The position numbers and the translations under genes are program-made. Shown here in pieces: positions 17,451 through 30,319 of a stretch of 64,000 nucleotides of DNA (positions within the stretch are counted from its first letter, which is position 1; each line of letters begins with the position of its first letter). The DNA is from Davidsoniella eucalypti (Eukaryota > Ascomycota > Sordariomycetes > Microascales > Ceratocystidaceae). Below the pieces are notes generated by a model that did not search any database, had not been told where the DNA came from, and was given only the letters and a program-made list of their open reading frames with translations. The DNA lies in NCBI GenBank assembly GCA_004009845.1, contig RMBW01000067.1, positions 1-64,000 of the forward strand, written 5' to 3'.

Positions 17451-20256
17451 ATGGTGCACCAAACCCGAAATCGTGATGTGGCCTCAAGTCAAGCTGCAGC
17501 GAGCCTTAATGAGATGCACCGTTTCAGCCTCTACGAGACAACGACGCGCTACTATCTTGTAGGAAGCGATGTCTCCGAAAGTCTTTATCGGATTCTGAAG
17601 ATTGATCGGACGTCGGATCGCGATGACCTGTCCATCGTCGATGACAAGACAGTCTATACGCAACAGGAGATGAACCAGCTCCTAGACACAATCAACTATG
17701 GAAACAAAGCCTCTGGAGGCGCTAAACTACGAACTGTGAGCTGGGGGATTCTCGGTCTTGTTCGCTTTACAGGGCCGTACTACCTGATTCTTATCACCAA
17801 GAAAAGTACAGTGGCTGTGATAGGCGGCCACCATGTCTATACTATTGAGGGTACCGAGATGTTCCCTTTGACAACAGGACGGAGCAAGGCCGATTCGGGC
17901 AATGCGGAAGAGGTGCGATTCCTAGCAATATTCAATTCGCTTGATCTCACCCGTTACTTTTACTTCAGCGACTCGTATGACGTCAGTCGTACACTTCAAC
18001 ACAATATCACCGCTGATAGGGCACGGCTAGCAAGCGGTGGCCCAATAAAGGCCACTACGCCGATATTCAACGACCGGTTTGTGTGGAATACACACCTTGT
18101 TTCGCCGGTCAAAGAAAGAATCGAGAATCCATTCTCGTGGTGTAAAGCCATAATCCATGGCTACATTGAGCAGAGCGGTCAGTCTTCGTCTCCATTGATT
18201 GTCTATACTGATATCTGTATACTAATTTGACGGCCATAGTTCTCAACGTCTTTGGGCGGATTGTCCACATCACGCTGATAGCACGGCGCTCACGACACTT
18301 TGCAGGCGTTAGATTTCTCAAGAGAGGAGTCACCCAAGACGTAAGTGATTCTATCTATATCAATGATGTCTACTACCGCACATACATCTGACGAAATACG
18401 AAATATCCAAATAGGGCAACGTAGCAAATGAGGTCGAGACAGAGCAGATAGTCTCAGAGCCCTTGACCACATCGTTCCACGCACCAGGCCCAGAACTCTT
18501 TAGCAATCCGAACTTCACGTCCTATGTCCAGCACCGTGGCAGTATCCCTCTATCTTGGACTCAGGATGCGTCTGGCGTATCGCCAAAACCGCCCATTGAA
18601 CTTCAAGTGTCAGACCCATTCTATACCGCAGCATCGATTCACTTTGACAATCTTTTTGAGAGGTACGGTACTCCAATCTATGTTCTCGATCTTGTCAAGA
18701 CGCGCGAGCGTATTCCGCGAGAGTCCAAACTGCAGAAACAGTATATCCATGCTACATCGTATCTCAATCAATATCTTCCCAAGGAATCTCGCATCATTCA
18801 CAAGGCGTGGGACATGAGCAGGGCATCAAAAAGCCGTGACCAGGACGTCATTTCTACACTCGAGAGCATCGCCGAAGACATCATAGAGAAGACCAACTTC
18901 TTCCACAACAACAATCATATATCTGTGGATTCGCCAACAAGGGTTCAGAACGGCATTGTTCGTACGAACTGCATCGACTGTCTAGATCGCACGAATGCTG
19001 CCCAGTTTGTCATTGGAAAACGAGCTTTAGGCCACCAACTCCACGCTCTCGGTGTTCTACCTGACACTTGCATCAACTACGATAGCGACGCTATCAACAT
19101 GCTCACTGACATGTATCATGACCACGGCGATACCATTGCTCTCCAGTATGCCGGATCACAGCTTGTGAATACAGTGGAAACGTACCGCAAGACGAGTCCC
19201 TGGACGAGCAATCCGCGCGATATGCTAGAAAGCTTCAAACGATTTTATAATAATTCGTTTCTAGATGGCCAACGGCAGCAGACCTGCAATTTGTTCCTGG
19301 GAAATTATGTTTATGCACCTGGAAAGCCTCTCCTTTGGGACATCAATAACGACCACTTCCTCCATAACCCGCCCCCTCGTGGCTCCGAGAAGGAAGAGCT
19401 GCCGATTGTCGACTATCAAAACTGGTATGATCCAGAAAATCTCCGTCCCCGCGAGCCTCCAGTCGATATGTTACGAAGCGGTTTCCCCAACTATCCAGTC
19501 TCAGACATCGATGATTATTGGCTTGAACACTACCAACCTCACAAGCTGACTAGTTTCTCAAGCCTATTCGAGCTTCACATGAGATCAACACTGACAGAAG
19601 GCACGCCTCATCGGTCTGTAGATGGGAAGATCGACTATAGCCCCTTCCGTGTTAGAGTTGCCGGTGACTCCAATTCGAATACCAAGCGGTCCTCAGAAAA
19701 GGCGGCCCGTTCTAGCGAGGAAGCAGTCAATATCACACGAGGCATATCGCTACATCGTTGGCTCCAGGCTGGCCCTCGAGATCCCAAGACTTCTAACTTG
19801 ACTGCTTTTGCAGTAGGCAAAGCTAATAACAATTCTACACCAAGCTCGCAAAAGCTTACAGCACATGAAAAATTCAAGTCAGCACAATCAACATTCACCA
19901 AGGCCGTAAACGAATCTCTAGATCCATCTGTCACTGAGCAAGAGGCACGAGATTATTCCGATTATATATCCCACCCCAACGAAATTCCATTGGTTGTTTC
20001 CACTGCAACTTTGGCCGATATCGAACAGGACTACATCGATTTTTTCCATGGAACTTGGCGGCCCGAGGGCTTTGACCATGTCGGTAATGAACTCGAAGAG
20101 GCGTTCAAGGAGATGCTCGATATCGGTGATGAGCCGCTCACAGTAACCGAAGAAGATTCACAGAAAAAGCGATACAAAGCCTATCGTAAGTGGCTACAGG
20201 GAAAGTCGTTCTTTAAGCAACACCCGACGGTAGAAATTCAAGAAACTCTAGAATAA
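17451..20256 (+). CDS. FIG4: FIG4-type SAC1-domain phosphoinositide phosphatase
   Basis: Three exons (17451-18177, 18240-18340, 18415-20256) give 889 aa, close to the 879 aa of the yeast protein. The N-terminal SAC1 subdomain comes first, then GNVANEVETEQIV at the exon 2/3 border and SYVQHRGSIPLSW, both typical of this subfamily. The catalytic CX5R(T) motif NCIDCLDRTNAAQF lies near residues 460-472. Fig4 removes the 5-phosphate from PI(3,5)P2 and also supports its synthesis in the Fab1-Vac14 complex on the vacuole. The C-terminal 200 residues are less conserved. The stop codon overlaps the end of the convergent TTI2 gene. Confidence 0.95.
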
Positions 20257-22025
20257 TGGCTTCAGTCTTGGCTGAGCTTGTACTATCAACTTGAGGGTCC
20301 GGGTATCATCCAAAGGTGGCCCCTCCAAGAGGGATTTTATGACCCCTCCTACTTTGATTAACCTTGGCTTGATGCGGGCTACTACTTGAGTCGTTCTCTT
20401 GTCATCGGCTATGTCTTCAATGTTGAGCCAGCACGCGCATACAGCCTTGAGCATCTCGCCCATATACTGTACACGAACACGACTCCAGCAATTGGATAAC
20501 ACTGCCTCAGTGGCAATGACGGCGCTTTCCATGACTGATATGTTACTGCCCACAAGCAAGAATGGGTCTTTGAGTGTCAACGTTAGCATCGGAATGAGAT
20601 CCTGTATAACTTGTGTTAGTAAATACTGAAACTATCAAGTTGTAAATATATACCCATGTTTTGATATACCTTGAGATGTCTGACTGCGTGAATCCCCATG
20701 TGATTTAGCATGAGTACAAGATTTGAAAGAAGAGTAGCCGCAAGTCCCGGATACTGAGAAGCATATCTATATTCAACAAAGATTGCCTCTCGCAGTAATT
20801 TATCCAGCAGCTTCAGTTTCTGCTTCTCGTCATATCTTGATGCTAGGTCGATCAAGCATGTTTGCGATGCTTCGATGATTTGACTGGCATCACTGTCACC
20901 CTGTGTTCCGGGAGAAACTGTGCACAGCTTGAATATCTCATCCCACAGAACTTGACCCAGCCCATTGACGGTTAGTATCGTTGGTGAGATCTTTTCGATC
21001 AACTTGGTACTATATGAGATGCCAGATATACGAGATGGCATCTCAAGATCATCAATGAGAGCCATGATGAATGGAAGCAGCTGTGACCACCTGCTGCTAG
21101 TGTATTTAGGCTGATATAAATCAGTTAGCGGTAGTCGGTAACGAACTAGATAGATATGGAAAATCTTACCGAACAACTGTTGATAACCCAGCCATACATT
21201 GTGAGGATATATGTCTTGTTGCCAGCCCATGGCCGAGGGGAAAATTGATCCGGAAGCGTAGAAAGGTTTACAGAGCCAGGCTCTTCCTTCGGTCGACGAG
21301 AAGATAGAAGAACGGCCGGCCGAATGACATCGTAGAGGACACGGTCCATCACTTCTTCAAGAATGTTCTCATCGCTAGCATACTTGTCAAGTATTTGACT
21401 CTGCAATGAGAATATACGGTCGGAGTTCCAGCTATCTTCTCTTCTGGTATAGACCGTGACCGGGACAAATATCACCGGATTGATAGGTTCTGGCCGTGAG
21501 CATATATCGGAGATCACAGCAAGGCCAGCAAGTGCCTCTTTGCCGCCCAACGGTGGTCCATTTGATGGAACCAGGATACTGGAGAGGCCTTCACATAGAT
21601 CGCGAATTGATGAGTCCGAAGCTTGGTTGGGGTTAGCTTTGACCGCTAGGCTTACGGCTACCAACGTCTCGAGAGTCGTCTAGTTATACAAGACGGCGTT
21701 AGGAACCAAGCATAGAGATAGAAACCAATATGTTGTTTGAAATACTAGGAAATAACAGTAGACGAAAGTTGAATAAATCGAATCGCCATATGATCTCAGA
21801 AACTTACTGCATCTCCGCTATTGTTTATAAATAATGAAATGCTATCCCAGCTAATTACATCGTCAATTTTCACAACTAAGAACGGTGTCAGCCTTGATGT
21901 TGCGATGTTACTTGACGATCTTTGCGATGGTGGTGAATATTACATGATGTTGAAATAGACTCGTTTTCGGCTGTCAAAATATCGTCAATATTGACGGATC
22001 TAATTTTCGTTAAAATTGAATCCAT
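20248..22025 (-). CDS. TTI2: TELO2-interacting protein 2 (Tti2)-like
   Basis: Likely exons are 22025-21917, 21875-21808, 21679-21170, 21110-20670 and 20601-20248, giving 493 aa. The Tti2 family signature is seen in RPWAGNKTYI, the helical LLPFIMALIDDLEMPSR, the LLREAIFVEY region, and the end AVIATEAVLSNCWSRV. Tti2 acts with Tel2 and Tti1 as a cochaperone that matures PIKK kinases such as TOR, ATM and ATR. The first two exons are the weak point: they rest on phase agreement and a 41-nt intron with donor GTCAAG. The family call comes from pattern recognition of a poorly conserved repeat protein. Confidence 0.8.
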
Positions 22026-22225
22026 GATGATTATTAAGTTCATACTGTGATGAAATAATCTAAGAGAAAAGTAAGTCATTTAATCAATCATGGACAAAAC
22101 AATTCAAAATACTAAATTGCTTTTTCATATTAGGTAAGTAACTGTTTAGGGTTATGCCTAAGAATGATGTAACCCAGACATAATGTTAGCTTATTTGATT
22201 ATTTGAGCTCTAAATCACAAATGAA

Positions 22226-23945
22226 TTATTTAATACCAAGTTCTTCTCTCATGCCCTTGACCTTCTCAATAGCTTCACTGGCATCCGTTTCGCCTGGGTT
22301 ATTGAACTGCCACTCCATGCAGATATCCAAAGCAGGCCGCATCCATTTTCCTGGGCGAACACCAAGCGCTTTAGATAGTGTACGACCATCTAGTATTGAT
22401 TTGACTTCATGTGCGTCTAAGACATTGAGTTTCTTGATGTGATCCAATACTTTAACCCACGAGTCCTTGAGTTCTCGCAGTTTCTCGAGTTCCGAGGGAG
22501 CGAACTTCAAGGCTTCTACAAGCATGACAAATATCAGCTGTAGATGCCAATGCTGAGCGTTACCTTCCCATCTACGGATCATCATGGCGACACGACCGCG
22601 TTCGTCGATCCATTCATCCTCTTTGAGAACGGAATCTCGCAAAGATCGAATCTCGTCGATGTTTCGGTGTGCAGCAGTGAGAACGTCGCACACCTTATTC
22701 GTTGCACGGAAACCTTCGCGGGCAATGGTTGTGATTTGTGGCGTGGAATTTGCCTTTGTCCGCGGGCCTTGAATAACAGGAGAAGGTACATTCTCCCAAG
22801 GACAGACAGAGACAAGCGCCCAGATGATATAGGCCCTGACTGAGTCTGTCGCCAGAGTGTTATATAATGACTCTGGAGATTCATCCTTGCTTAGGTCATG
22901 TAAAAGATTGTAGGCGGATGACCACTGTGAGATATCTGGCTTTGGGAGGTCTAGCTGATTGACATCCGTAAAGATGGCATGATATAGCTTTAGATCGTCG
23001 ATAAGAACGAGAGCTGCTCGAGGGTCGCGACCTGATATGCACGTTAGAAGCATTTCTTTTGCAACCAGAAGATATAACAACTTTACACATACCTTTTAGC
23101 ATCTTGTCTAATTCGATGCCAACTCTTTCGCGCGTAATTTTCAATGCTAGAGCCTTGAGAACCCGGCTATCACTCATAAAATGGCGTGACTCGTCATTAA
23201 TAGTGAAATCAAGGCGACTGGCAAAGCGCACTAGACGCAAGACTCGCAGAGGGTCGTCCATGAATGTCTGAAGAGGTTCTAGAGGCGTTCGGATGATCTT
23301 GGCTTCGAGATCAGCCAAGCCACCCGTGAAATCCTCGATTGTTTCCTCGTGGATGTTGTAGAAGAGAGCGTTGACGGTGGCATCTCTTCTCATAGCATCT
23401 TCCCAGGCTGTACCAAACTCGATTTCCGGGTTACGACTGTCCAGAGCGTAGGTTTCCTTGCGGAGATTGACAAAATCGAGGTCGATACCGAAGAGTTGTG
23501 TCGTTGCCGTCTCAAGATTCTTGGACTTTTCGGGGTTCAGACGGATCAGATGGAGGCCTTTGATGTCTTCCTTCTTCATCGAGTATTTCTCCATGATCCA
23601 TTCTTCGCTACAAAACTTGGCTAGCTCGAGGCCAAAAGCCTCGCCAGTCATGCAGTTGATGGCAACATCTATATCGTTACTTTCGATACCCAGTATCTTG
23701 TCGCGCACCCAGCCGCCTGCCCACCGCAAGACTAATTTCTCACTAAGTTGACTCTGGGCCTTCGAGAAATCTTCCAGTAGGTCCCGGAGACGTTTTTCGT
23801 TGTCTGTTAGAGTAAGATTAAGTTGCTTAAACGGTCGCTTGATTGGTTCGCTCATCATGGCTTGGCTGAAAACCGAAAATGATCGCTTCATAAACGGTAA
23901 GTATCGGTAGGGAGTTTTGATGATATAACGAGGGAAATTTTGCAT
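22226..23945 (-). CDS. CCA1: CCA-adding tRNA nucleotidyltransferase
   Basis: Two exons (23945-23093 and 23031-22226) give 552 aa, matching yeast Cca1 (546). The class II nucleotidyltransferase head has RWAGGWVRD and the metal-binding NDIDVAIN (residues about 74-97), then DFVNLRKE, the RRDATVNALFYN block (residue about 190) and the neck motif DDPLRVLRLVRFASRL. The enzyme adds CCA to tRNA 3' ends without a template. The first 31 residues are basic and hydrophobic (RYIIKTPYRYLPFMKRSF) and look like a mitochondrial presequence; later in-frame ATGs at codons 19, 30 and 31 could make cytosolic or nuclear forms, as known in yeast. Confidence 0.97.
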
Positions 23946-24416
23946 GCTACGCTCACAACCTATAAATGTAAGTGAGCAGTAATATTCACATCAAGATTGT
24001 GCCGATGTTGATATTTCACAAACACAGAGATAAAAACAAAAATAGCGAGATAAAGAGGGAAATTGACTAAAGTATCAGAAAAAACAACGCAGTCGTCTTA
24101 ACTTTTGATTAACGAATAAGGCGTAGATGGGTCAACCAATGAAAGTATCACGGCTTAGTCATACGATGGCTAGTAAACATTACATAGTATTCTAATGGGG
24201 CATTTCGGATGCCTCCACATTATATTTGCAGTAGCTTCTAAAGATTGGATATATCATGAAAAAAAAAACTTGCTGGGTTACAGCACAATGATGATGAAAA
24301 AATGAACCGAAGTGAAGTAGGAAATAAAAAACAAGAGAAAGTGTGAAAAACAAGAAAAAAAGCTATGGTTATTGTCCGTCGCATGCAATAAATTGGCAAA
24401 TCACTGGATATGATCA
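23946..24416. other. Intergenic gap between CCA1 and SYF1
   Basis: AT-rich, with an A9 run near 24260. It holds the CCA1 promoter and the SYF1 3' end. I see nothing else. Confidence 0.6.
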
Positions 24417-27019
24417 TTAATCGTCAATGTCAATGACATCAGGGTTCACAATCTGAGGAGCAGAGGCAGGACTCTCTTCGGCAGGACCAGATCTGAAGCT
24501 ATTAGACGCAGCAACGAAGCCGATAGGTGCATTTGCTTGCTTTTCTAATGCGGCAAAGGCTCCTCCTCCAGAAGCAGGCTCGGAATCGGTGCCGTTGCCA
24601 GCCGCTTGTGCACGTGACAGCGCCTGTGTCGCAATGAAGTTGACGTCGGTGTTGAACTGTGCCTGGACGCTGCGCTTGATACGGAGCATCTCCTTGAACG
24701 TATCTTCGTTTCCGTGCTGCACTTCGAACGCCTCCCACTTGACCCAGAAGTCAGGGCTCGTGCGGGGATCGCAGAACTGAGAACCGTGGCCGAAGATAGC
24801 TCGAGCGCGGTCGATTTCACCTAATCTTTTCTCCATCTCGGCAAACTTGAGACACATATCGCGGGCTTCAATGTCCGGCAGCATCTCAATGGCCTTTTCG
24901 TAGATGGGGCGAGTCGATGGCAGACCAAAGTTAGAGGCCGACTTGGTAATGTAGAAGTTGAACATATCGGCGCGGTATTCATCGGCAACAGCTCTGGTGG
25001 CACGCTCGTATATACGCATGGCGTGCCTTGCAAGACCTCGCTCCTCTTCAAGATTTCCGTACATGAGATATATGACCTTGGCAAACTTGGGGGGGCAGCC
25101 CTCAATCGCCTGTTCGAATAGGTCACGCAGGCGCTCAATGCTGATCTTGCGATCGACAGCCTTGGTCAGATACAAGTTCCAGAGCTCGAATGCTACGGGA
25201 TAGCTGAACAAATCAAGACCTCTTTCGTACACCTTGAAGGAGTCTTCAAAATACTGGCGCTCTTCGAGGAAATTGGCATAGTTGACGATGGTCTGTGGTG
25301 TTGCGATCCGAAGTTCAAAGATCCGCTCATAGACATTGCGAGTCTCTTCCAAATTATCTTTGATTTCGACCAGATCCACATAGAAACTCCAAAGCTTCCA
25401 GCTTTTGTGGACACGCTGTTGGGGCGAGAGAGTCTCATCGAAGTAGTCTACGGTTGATCGCTTTGGGGCCTGAATAGCTTTGCGCATGACTTTGATTGCA
25501 TCGTCGGGGTTTTCGTTTCGTAATTCTAGTTCCGCCCAAGAAATCCACATATCAGCCAGTTCGGCCACTGACTTGAACGGCACCTTGACTGCCTTGTCCA
25601 TGATGATACGTGCTGTAGTAATATCATTGGAGGACTCGTAGAATTTGGCATAGTTGGCCCAGAGTTCGTGAAGAGGCCCAATAGACTTTTTCGGCTGTAT
25701 GGTAGCAATAGCCTTAGCATAGGTCTTGCCAACTTCTTCAGAATTCTGACCCCAAAGACCAACTCTCTTCTCCCATTCGTGGACATTATTGGGGTTTTGG
25801 CGCAGAAGAACGTCGTTAAGGAGGAATGGCCGACGATCGAGCAGCTGTTCGAGGCGCATAATGCAAATATCGAGTTCAAAGTCGGCCGTTTCATCGATGA
25901 TGCCACTTTCGCTACGTTTGGCGGCCTTACCCATCAAGGCCTCGATGAAGTTCCGTTCAAATTCCATGAATGAATCGAACACCATAGTGAAGTCTCTGAC
26001 AGTCATGACCGTCGTCACGCCTTCTTCAAATGCATCACGGGCCCGGTCAAAGTTGCCGCGCTTGATCCAGAAGGTTGCAAGGCCACACCAGAGGTTTCCG
26101 CGCTGATCGGGGAACATTTCTAAGCCACTGCGGATGATCTTTTCGACATCGATACCGCTCTCTGTGCCAGTCTTTATTTCTGAGGCGTGACTGACAAGAA
26201 GGTCTATCATCTCGTTCCATAGCTCGTAGTGGCCTTTGCTGTGCTTGCTGACGAATTTGGGGTTGTTGAGAACGGTAATGTATGACTGGATGGTCTCGGT
26301 GTATTTGCCGACGTGGATCAGCAGCTCGATATAATCTTCGTAATGCATCGGGTGAGCCTTGACATAGCGTTTCCAGATTCTGACTGCGGTCTCTCCGGCG
26401 GTCGCGTTGGCAAAGGGGAGGTAGAGAGCCCAGATCTGGGCATGTTGTGTGATTGGGAGTGCTCGGAGGGCTCTATCGAATGTTCGTCGAGTGGCTGTAA
26501 CAAGCGGCTGAAGGAGTATAAACTTCAGGTACATTTCCCACATTCGAGGCATCTTGTGTAGCAGAATCAGGGCACGCTCAAAGAGGTTGTTGACTTTTCT
26601 GTACTCGGTCAGGAAGATGGCGGCATTGAGCTTCTTGACATGCTGGACGCGGAACTGGAGGTAGAGCTTCCATAGTTTGTATGATCGGGGCAGTTCGTTG
26701 CAGGCTCTCTCCATCACATACGCCTGTTCTTGGACGGTGCCATGTTGGATTTTCGAGGCTATGTATGTGAGCCAAGGCTTGGTGCTGCCGGGATTTCGAA
26801 GGATATCGTGCTCGTAGACCGAGTCGGCTTCAGTCTGTGAGAAGGGAGAGAGAGTGTGTGTTAGTATTTGGTGTATGGGAAGTAAAAGCCAAGTTCTCAT
26901 CTAAGTGAGAGGGAGACAATAACAAGTGATAATCATAGGAAACTTACGACCAAGCGCAGGTCAACATCCTCTCGGGAATTGGCATTGGATACAATTGCGC
27001 TAGGCATGTTCTTTGTCAT
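24417..27019 (-). CDS. SYF1: Pre-mRNA-splicing factor Syf1 (HAT-repeat protein)
   Basis: A short first exon (27019-26948, 24 codons) joins a long second exon (26834-24417) across a 113-nt intron, giving 829 aa. HAT repeats run through most of the protein (NPGSTKPWLTYI, RSYKLWKLYLQFR, MPRMWEMYLKFI, HKSWKLWSFYVDL, SPDFWVKWEAFEVQHG). This is the length and layout of Syf1, called XAB2 in animals, a scaffold of the Prp19-associated complex in the spliceosome. The tail PQIVNPDVIDIDD is typical of fungal orthologs. The upstream ATG in the leader (overlapping CCATGA) gives an immediate stop, so 27019 is the best start. Confidence 0.96.
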
Positions 27020-27579
27020 GGCATCACAGGACCGTGGTCCAAGTCGGGAGAATCAAAGGACGTGAAGCACGAGACTTCGAAGGAGAAAGCGAAGTTCAGA
27101 AGGCAGCGATTTTTGTATGGCCAGGCATTGAGGTTGTTGTCTGTGACTCGATGATTTAGTTGCCTGTCGCGTTGTATTTTCGATTTTGGTTTTGGATCTC
27201 TGCACTGGATTATTTCAATTTCTTTCTACTTTTCTTTCGTTCTAGCGTGTCGGGTGCAGCAAAGAGCTGAAGTCGCATAGCTGCATATAGTGGCTAAGGG
27301 CATATCTGTTTTAGGCCTAGCTATTTTAGTAGTGGGTTGGTTTAGCCATAATATCCCGCAGTTTGGGTAGCTAATTCTTTGCTTACTAGCTTAGCGTTAG
27401 CTTGTCTGGTCTAGGATTGAGCCTCTGCACAATTGAAATTCAGATCAAAAGAGCTGTCGCAACAAGAGTGCTCTATCTATTCACACCTCGAAATCTGCCT
27501 CGTTTTCTGTGCGCATTTGAGCTGGCCTCCCATTGTACCTTGCCTTTAGTTCCTCTCAGCCCTACAAACTCTATCCAAC
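27020..27579. promoter_or_regulatory. Divergent promoter region between SYF1 and VMA8
   Basis: The 560 bp between the two start codons must carry both promoters and 5' leaders. T-rich stretches occur near 27170-27240. No defined factor site is claimed. Confidence 0.5.
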
Positions 27580-28914
27580 ATGTCTGGCGCTGCTGTAAGT
27601 TGCCATGAACACAACGGCGCATCTATGACGACTGGCCATGATGCTGGAAAATAAGAGTCGCTAACATTATGTGATGGTTGGGTGCAGGATCGCGAGCCCG
27701 TCTTCCCTACCCGTCAGTCCCTGGGCTTGATGAAGGCGAAGCTCAAGGGCGCAGAGACGGGCCACAGCCTGCTTAAGAGAAAAAGTGAAGCTCTCACTAA
27801 GTAAGTCAGGTCATTCAATGCTTATAGATGTTCGTAGCAGCCTATGCGCTGCCGGCATCTACAATGCTCACACCATGCTAACATTATATCGCAGGCGTTT
27901 CCGAGGTAATATATCATCCCCCATCGATCTACAACTCCGATCATGAAGCTTACGACGATTTCTTCCCTCTTACAGACATCACGAAACGCATCGACGAGGC
28001 TAAGCGCAAGATGGGCCGTGTGATGGAGATCGCTGCGTTCTCCCTGGCGGAGGTCTCCTATGCCGTTGGAGGCGATATTGGCTACCAGATCCAAGAATCC
28101 GCCAAATCTGCACGGTTCCGTCTACGCACAAAACAGGAGAACGTCTCTGGTGTTTTACTGCCTGCTTTCGAGAGCTACCAGACCGAGGGCAACAACGATT
28201 TCGGCTTGACTGGTCTCGGTCGTGGTGGCCAGCAGGTCCAAAGATGTAGAGAAACATACGCTCGTGCCGTAGAGGCTCTTGTTGAGCTGGCCAGTTTACA
28301 AGTAAGATATTGGCGGTCTTCACTATACTGGACTCTCTCATTAACGCAATATCTAGACTGCATTCGTTATCCTAGACGAGGTTATCAAGGTCGTCAACCG
28401 CAGAGGTAAGTCCCTCTTCACATTCGTACATCTGAATATTCAGCTAACATATAATGATTCCAGTCAACGCCATGTACGTTACAAGCCATATATTAAAAGT
28501 TCAATATCGCAGTAGAGAGAAACATATGCTAACAAAGCCTCTTAGTGAGCACGTCATTATTCCTAGGACTGAAAACACCATCAAATGTAAGAAAATACCC
28601 AAAATATGCCTTGGTATCTATACATCACAGTAATTCTAACAAACAAACACAGACATCAACTCCGAGCTGGACGAGCTTGACAGAGAAGAGTTCTACAGAC
28701 TCAAGAAGGCTAGTACTATCAACCCAATACGAGTATTAACCCACACTAACTCTATCAAAAACAGGTTGCGAACAAGAAACTACGGGATACAGCAGAAGCA
28801 GATGCCGAGCTCAAAGCTCGACGAGCTGCCAAGGGCAATATTACTTCTGACGATCCTGATGAACAACCCAAGGATCTACTTACTGAGGGTGACGAGGAGG
28901 GTGTCATTTTTTAA
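27580..28914 (+). CDS. VMA8: V-type ATPase subunit D
   Basis: Nine exons (27580-27594, 27688-27800, 27895-27905, 27976-28301, 28357-28405, 28464-28473, 28546-28586, 28653-28708, 28765-28914) give exactly 256 aa, the length of yeast Vma8. Family blocks are FPTRQSLGLMKAKLKGAETGHSLLKRK, read across the start of exon 2, then DEVIKVVNRRVNA and IEHVIIPRTENTIKYINSELDE. Subunit D is the central rotor shaft of V1, linking ATP hydrolysis to proton pumping into the vacuole. Exons 3 and 6 are only 11 and 10 nt. The last intron starts GC instead of GT; no other junction keeps the frame. Confidence 0.96.
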
Positions 28915-29105
28915 TCACATCAAGTCAAGATATCAATCATGTGGGACCGGCATGTTTATAATATGAGCAATTGTGATTTTTTATTCCAGATAGCAACTTG
29001 ACTTACGTTTTTTTCTAACTGGCTTTACTTAATTCTGAAATACATTTTGAAGCAAACATCCAATTCAACAACTTTCCAACGATTAACCTAGCCAATGATA
29101 TACGT

Positions 29106-29967
29106 CTACTTTCTTTGGTAGGTAACCTTCAAAGGCTTGCTATCCTTACCTAATTCCATACCACCAGTGCTTTCCTTGGCAGTGATAGCGTTCTGGTCTG
29201 TTTCATATTCGACGAAAGCGAGACCTTTTCTTCCAGGAACCAGACGAACTTCTCTAAGACCCTCAAAACGGCCGAAGATAGCCGTAAGTCCATCCACATC
29301 GTACTGCTCCGGCACATTTTGCAGGAACAGAATCTTGTTCGGTGGGAGATATTCGTCTTGTAAAGCGGCAGGTCCGGACGGATTGGAGGACTTGAGACCG
29401 GTAGGACCGCGGGCGGGCTTGGAGCCTTCGAGAGGGCCCGTAGGTTTGGCTTCGAGAGCAGCAGCAGTCCGTCGTTCTGTAGGGGTGGTATCAACAATGG
29501 TTAGATAGACTGAATTTCAAAGAAAATCAAGGAATAGAGAACTCAAGTCAACTTACCCTTCTCGACTAGTCGATCACTCTTGTGCTGCTCGAATTCTTCA
29601 GTAGAGCACTCTTTGTGCACAGTAGCATCACTTCTTGTCCGAGCTAGCGCAACTCGCATCGGCTTACCGAATAGCTCGAAGCCCTGTATATCTTCGATGG
29701 CCTTGGCCGCAGACTCAGGCTTATCGAAGACAACAAATGCTTGACCTTTGGCCTTAAGGTTCGCCTTTGCGACTACATCTAAAACTTTGCCATACTCGGA
29801 GAAGATGCTAGACAATGCCCCGGTGAGAACGTCGAGCTTGATGCGCTCCTCCAGATTCTGGATATAGACCCTAGAAAGACGATAGTGTCAGTTCAGCCGT
29901 AACTTTACTAGATAGTGCCTAGGTGCAATGGCACTAACGTAGCAATAGGCGTTTGAGAGAATGCCAT
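29106..29967 (-). CDS. Two-RRM snRNP protein of the U1A/U2B'' (SNF) type
   Basis: Three exons (29967-29939, 29870-29557, 29476-29106) give 237 aa. RRM1 (residues about 11-85) has VYIQNLEERI and KGQAFVVFDK; RRM2 (about 160-237) has KILFLQNVP and GLAFVEYET. A basic and Pro/Ala/Gly-rich linker joins them. The arrangement is that of U1A, U2B'' and insect SNF; fungi of this group often have one such protein, and I cannot say whether it serves U1, U2 or both. The ATG is preceded in the leader by a run of ten C and ten A. Confidence 0.9.
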
Positions 29968-30319
29968 CGTTTTTTTTTTGGGGGGGGGGTTAGAAGATTT
30001 GGTGGTGTAAATAGTCCTGTTGGGTGATAATTGTCGATATCGAAAGGTGCTAGTAGACTTTGTTCGGCAATTATTTTGGCGAGGCTACAGCAAATGTGCC
30101 TCTAAAACTTAGGCGCGTTAGATGGTTTATGCACATACCGGGGTCATTCAGCAATTCGCGGTGTCACATGCACGCATCCTTCACACTGAATCGAAATCTG
30201 AAGAGATGGCTTGAGCGATTGTGATGATTAAGAAAAAAAAGTCCGAATAATTAATGCTACTAATGGTAAATGGTATCACCTATTGCAATACACACAGAAT
30301 ATACTATCTAAATTTTTGT
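29968..30319. other. Intergenic gap upstream of the two-RRM gene
   Basis: The gap holds the promoter of the RRM gene and the 3' end of the GEA gene. The only feature I see is the T10G10 run (plus strand, 29970-29989). Confidence 0.6.
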
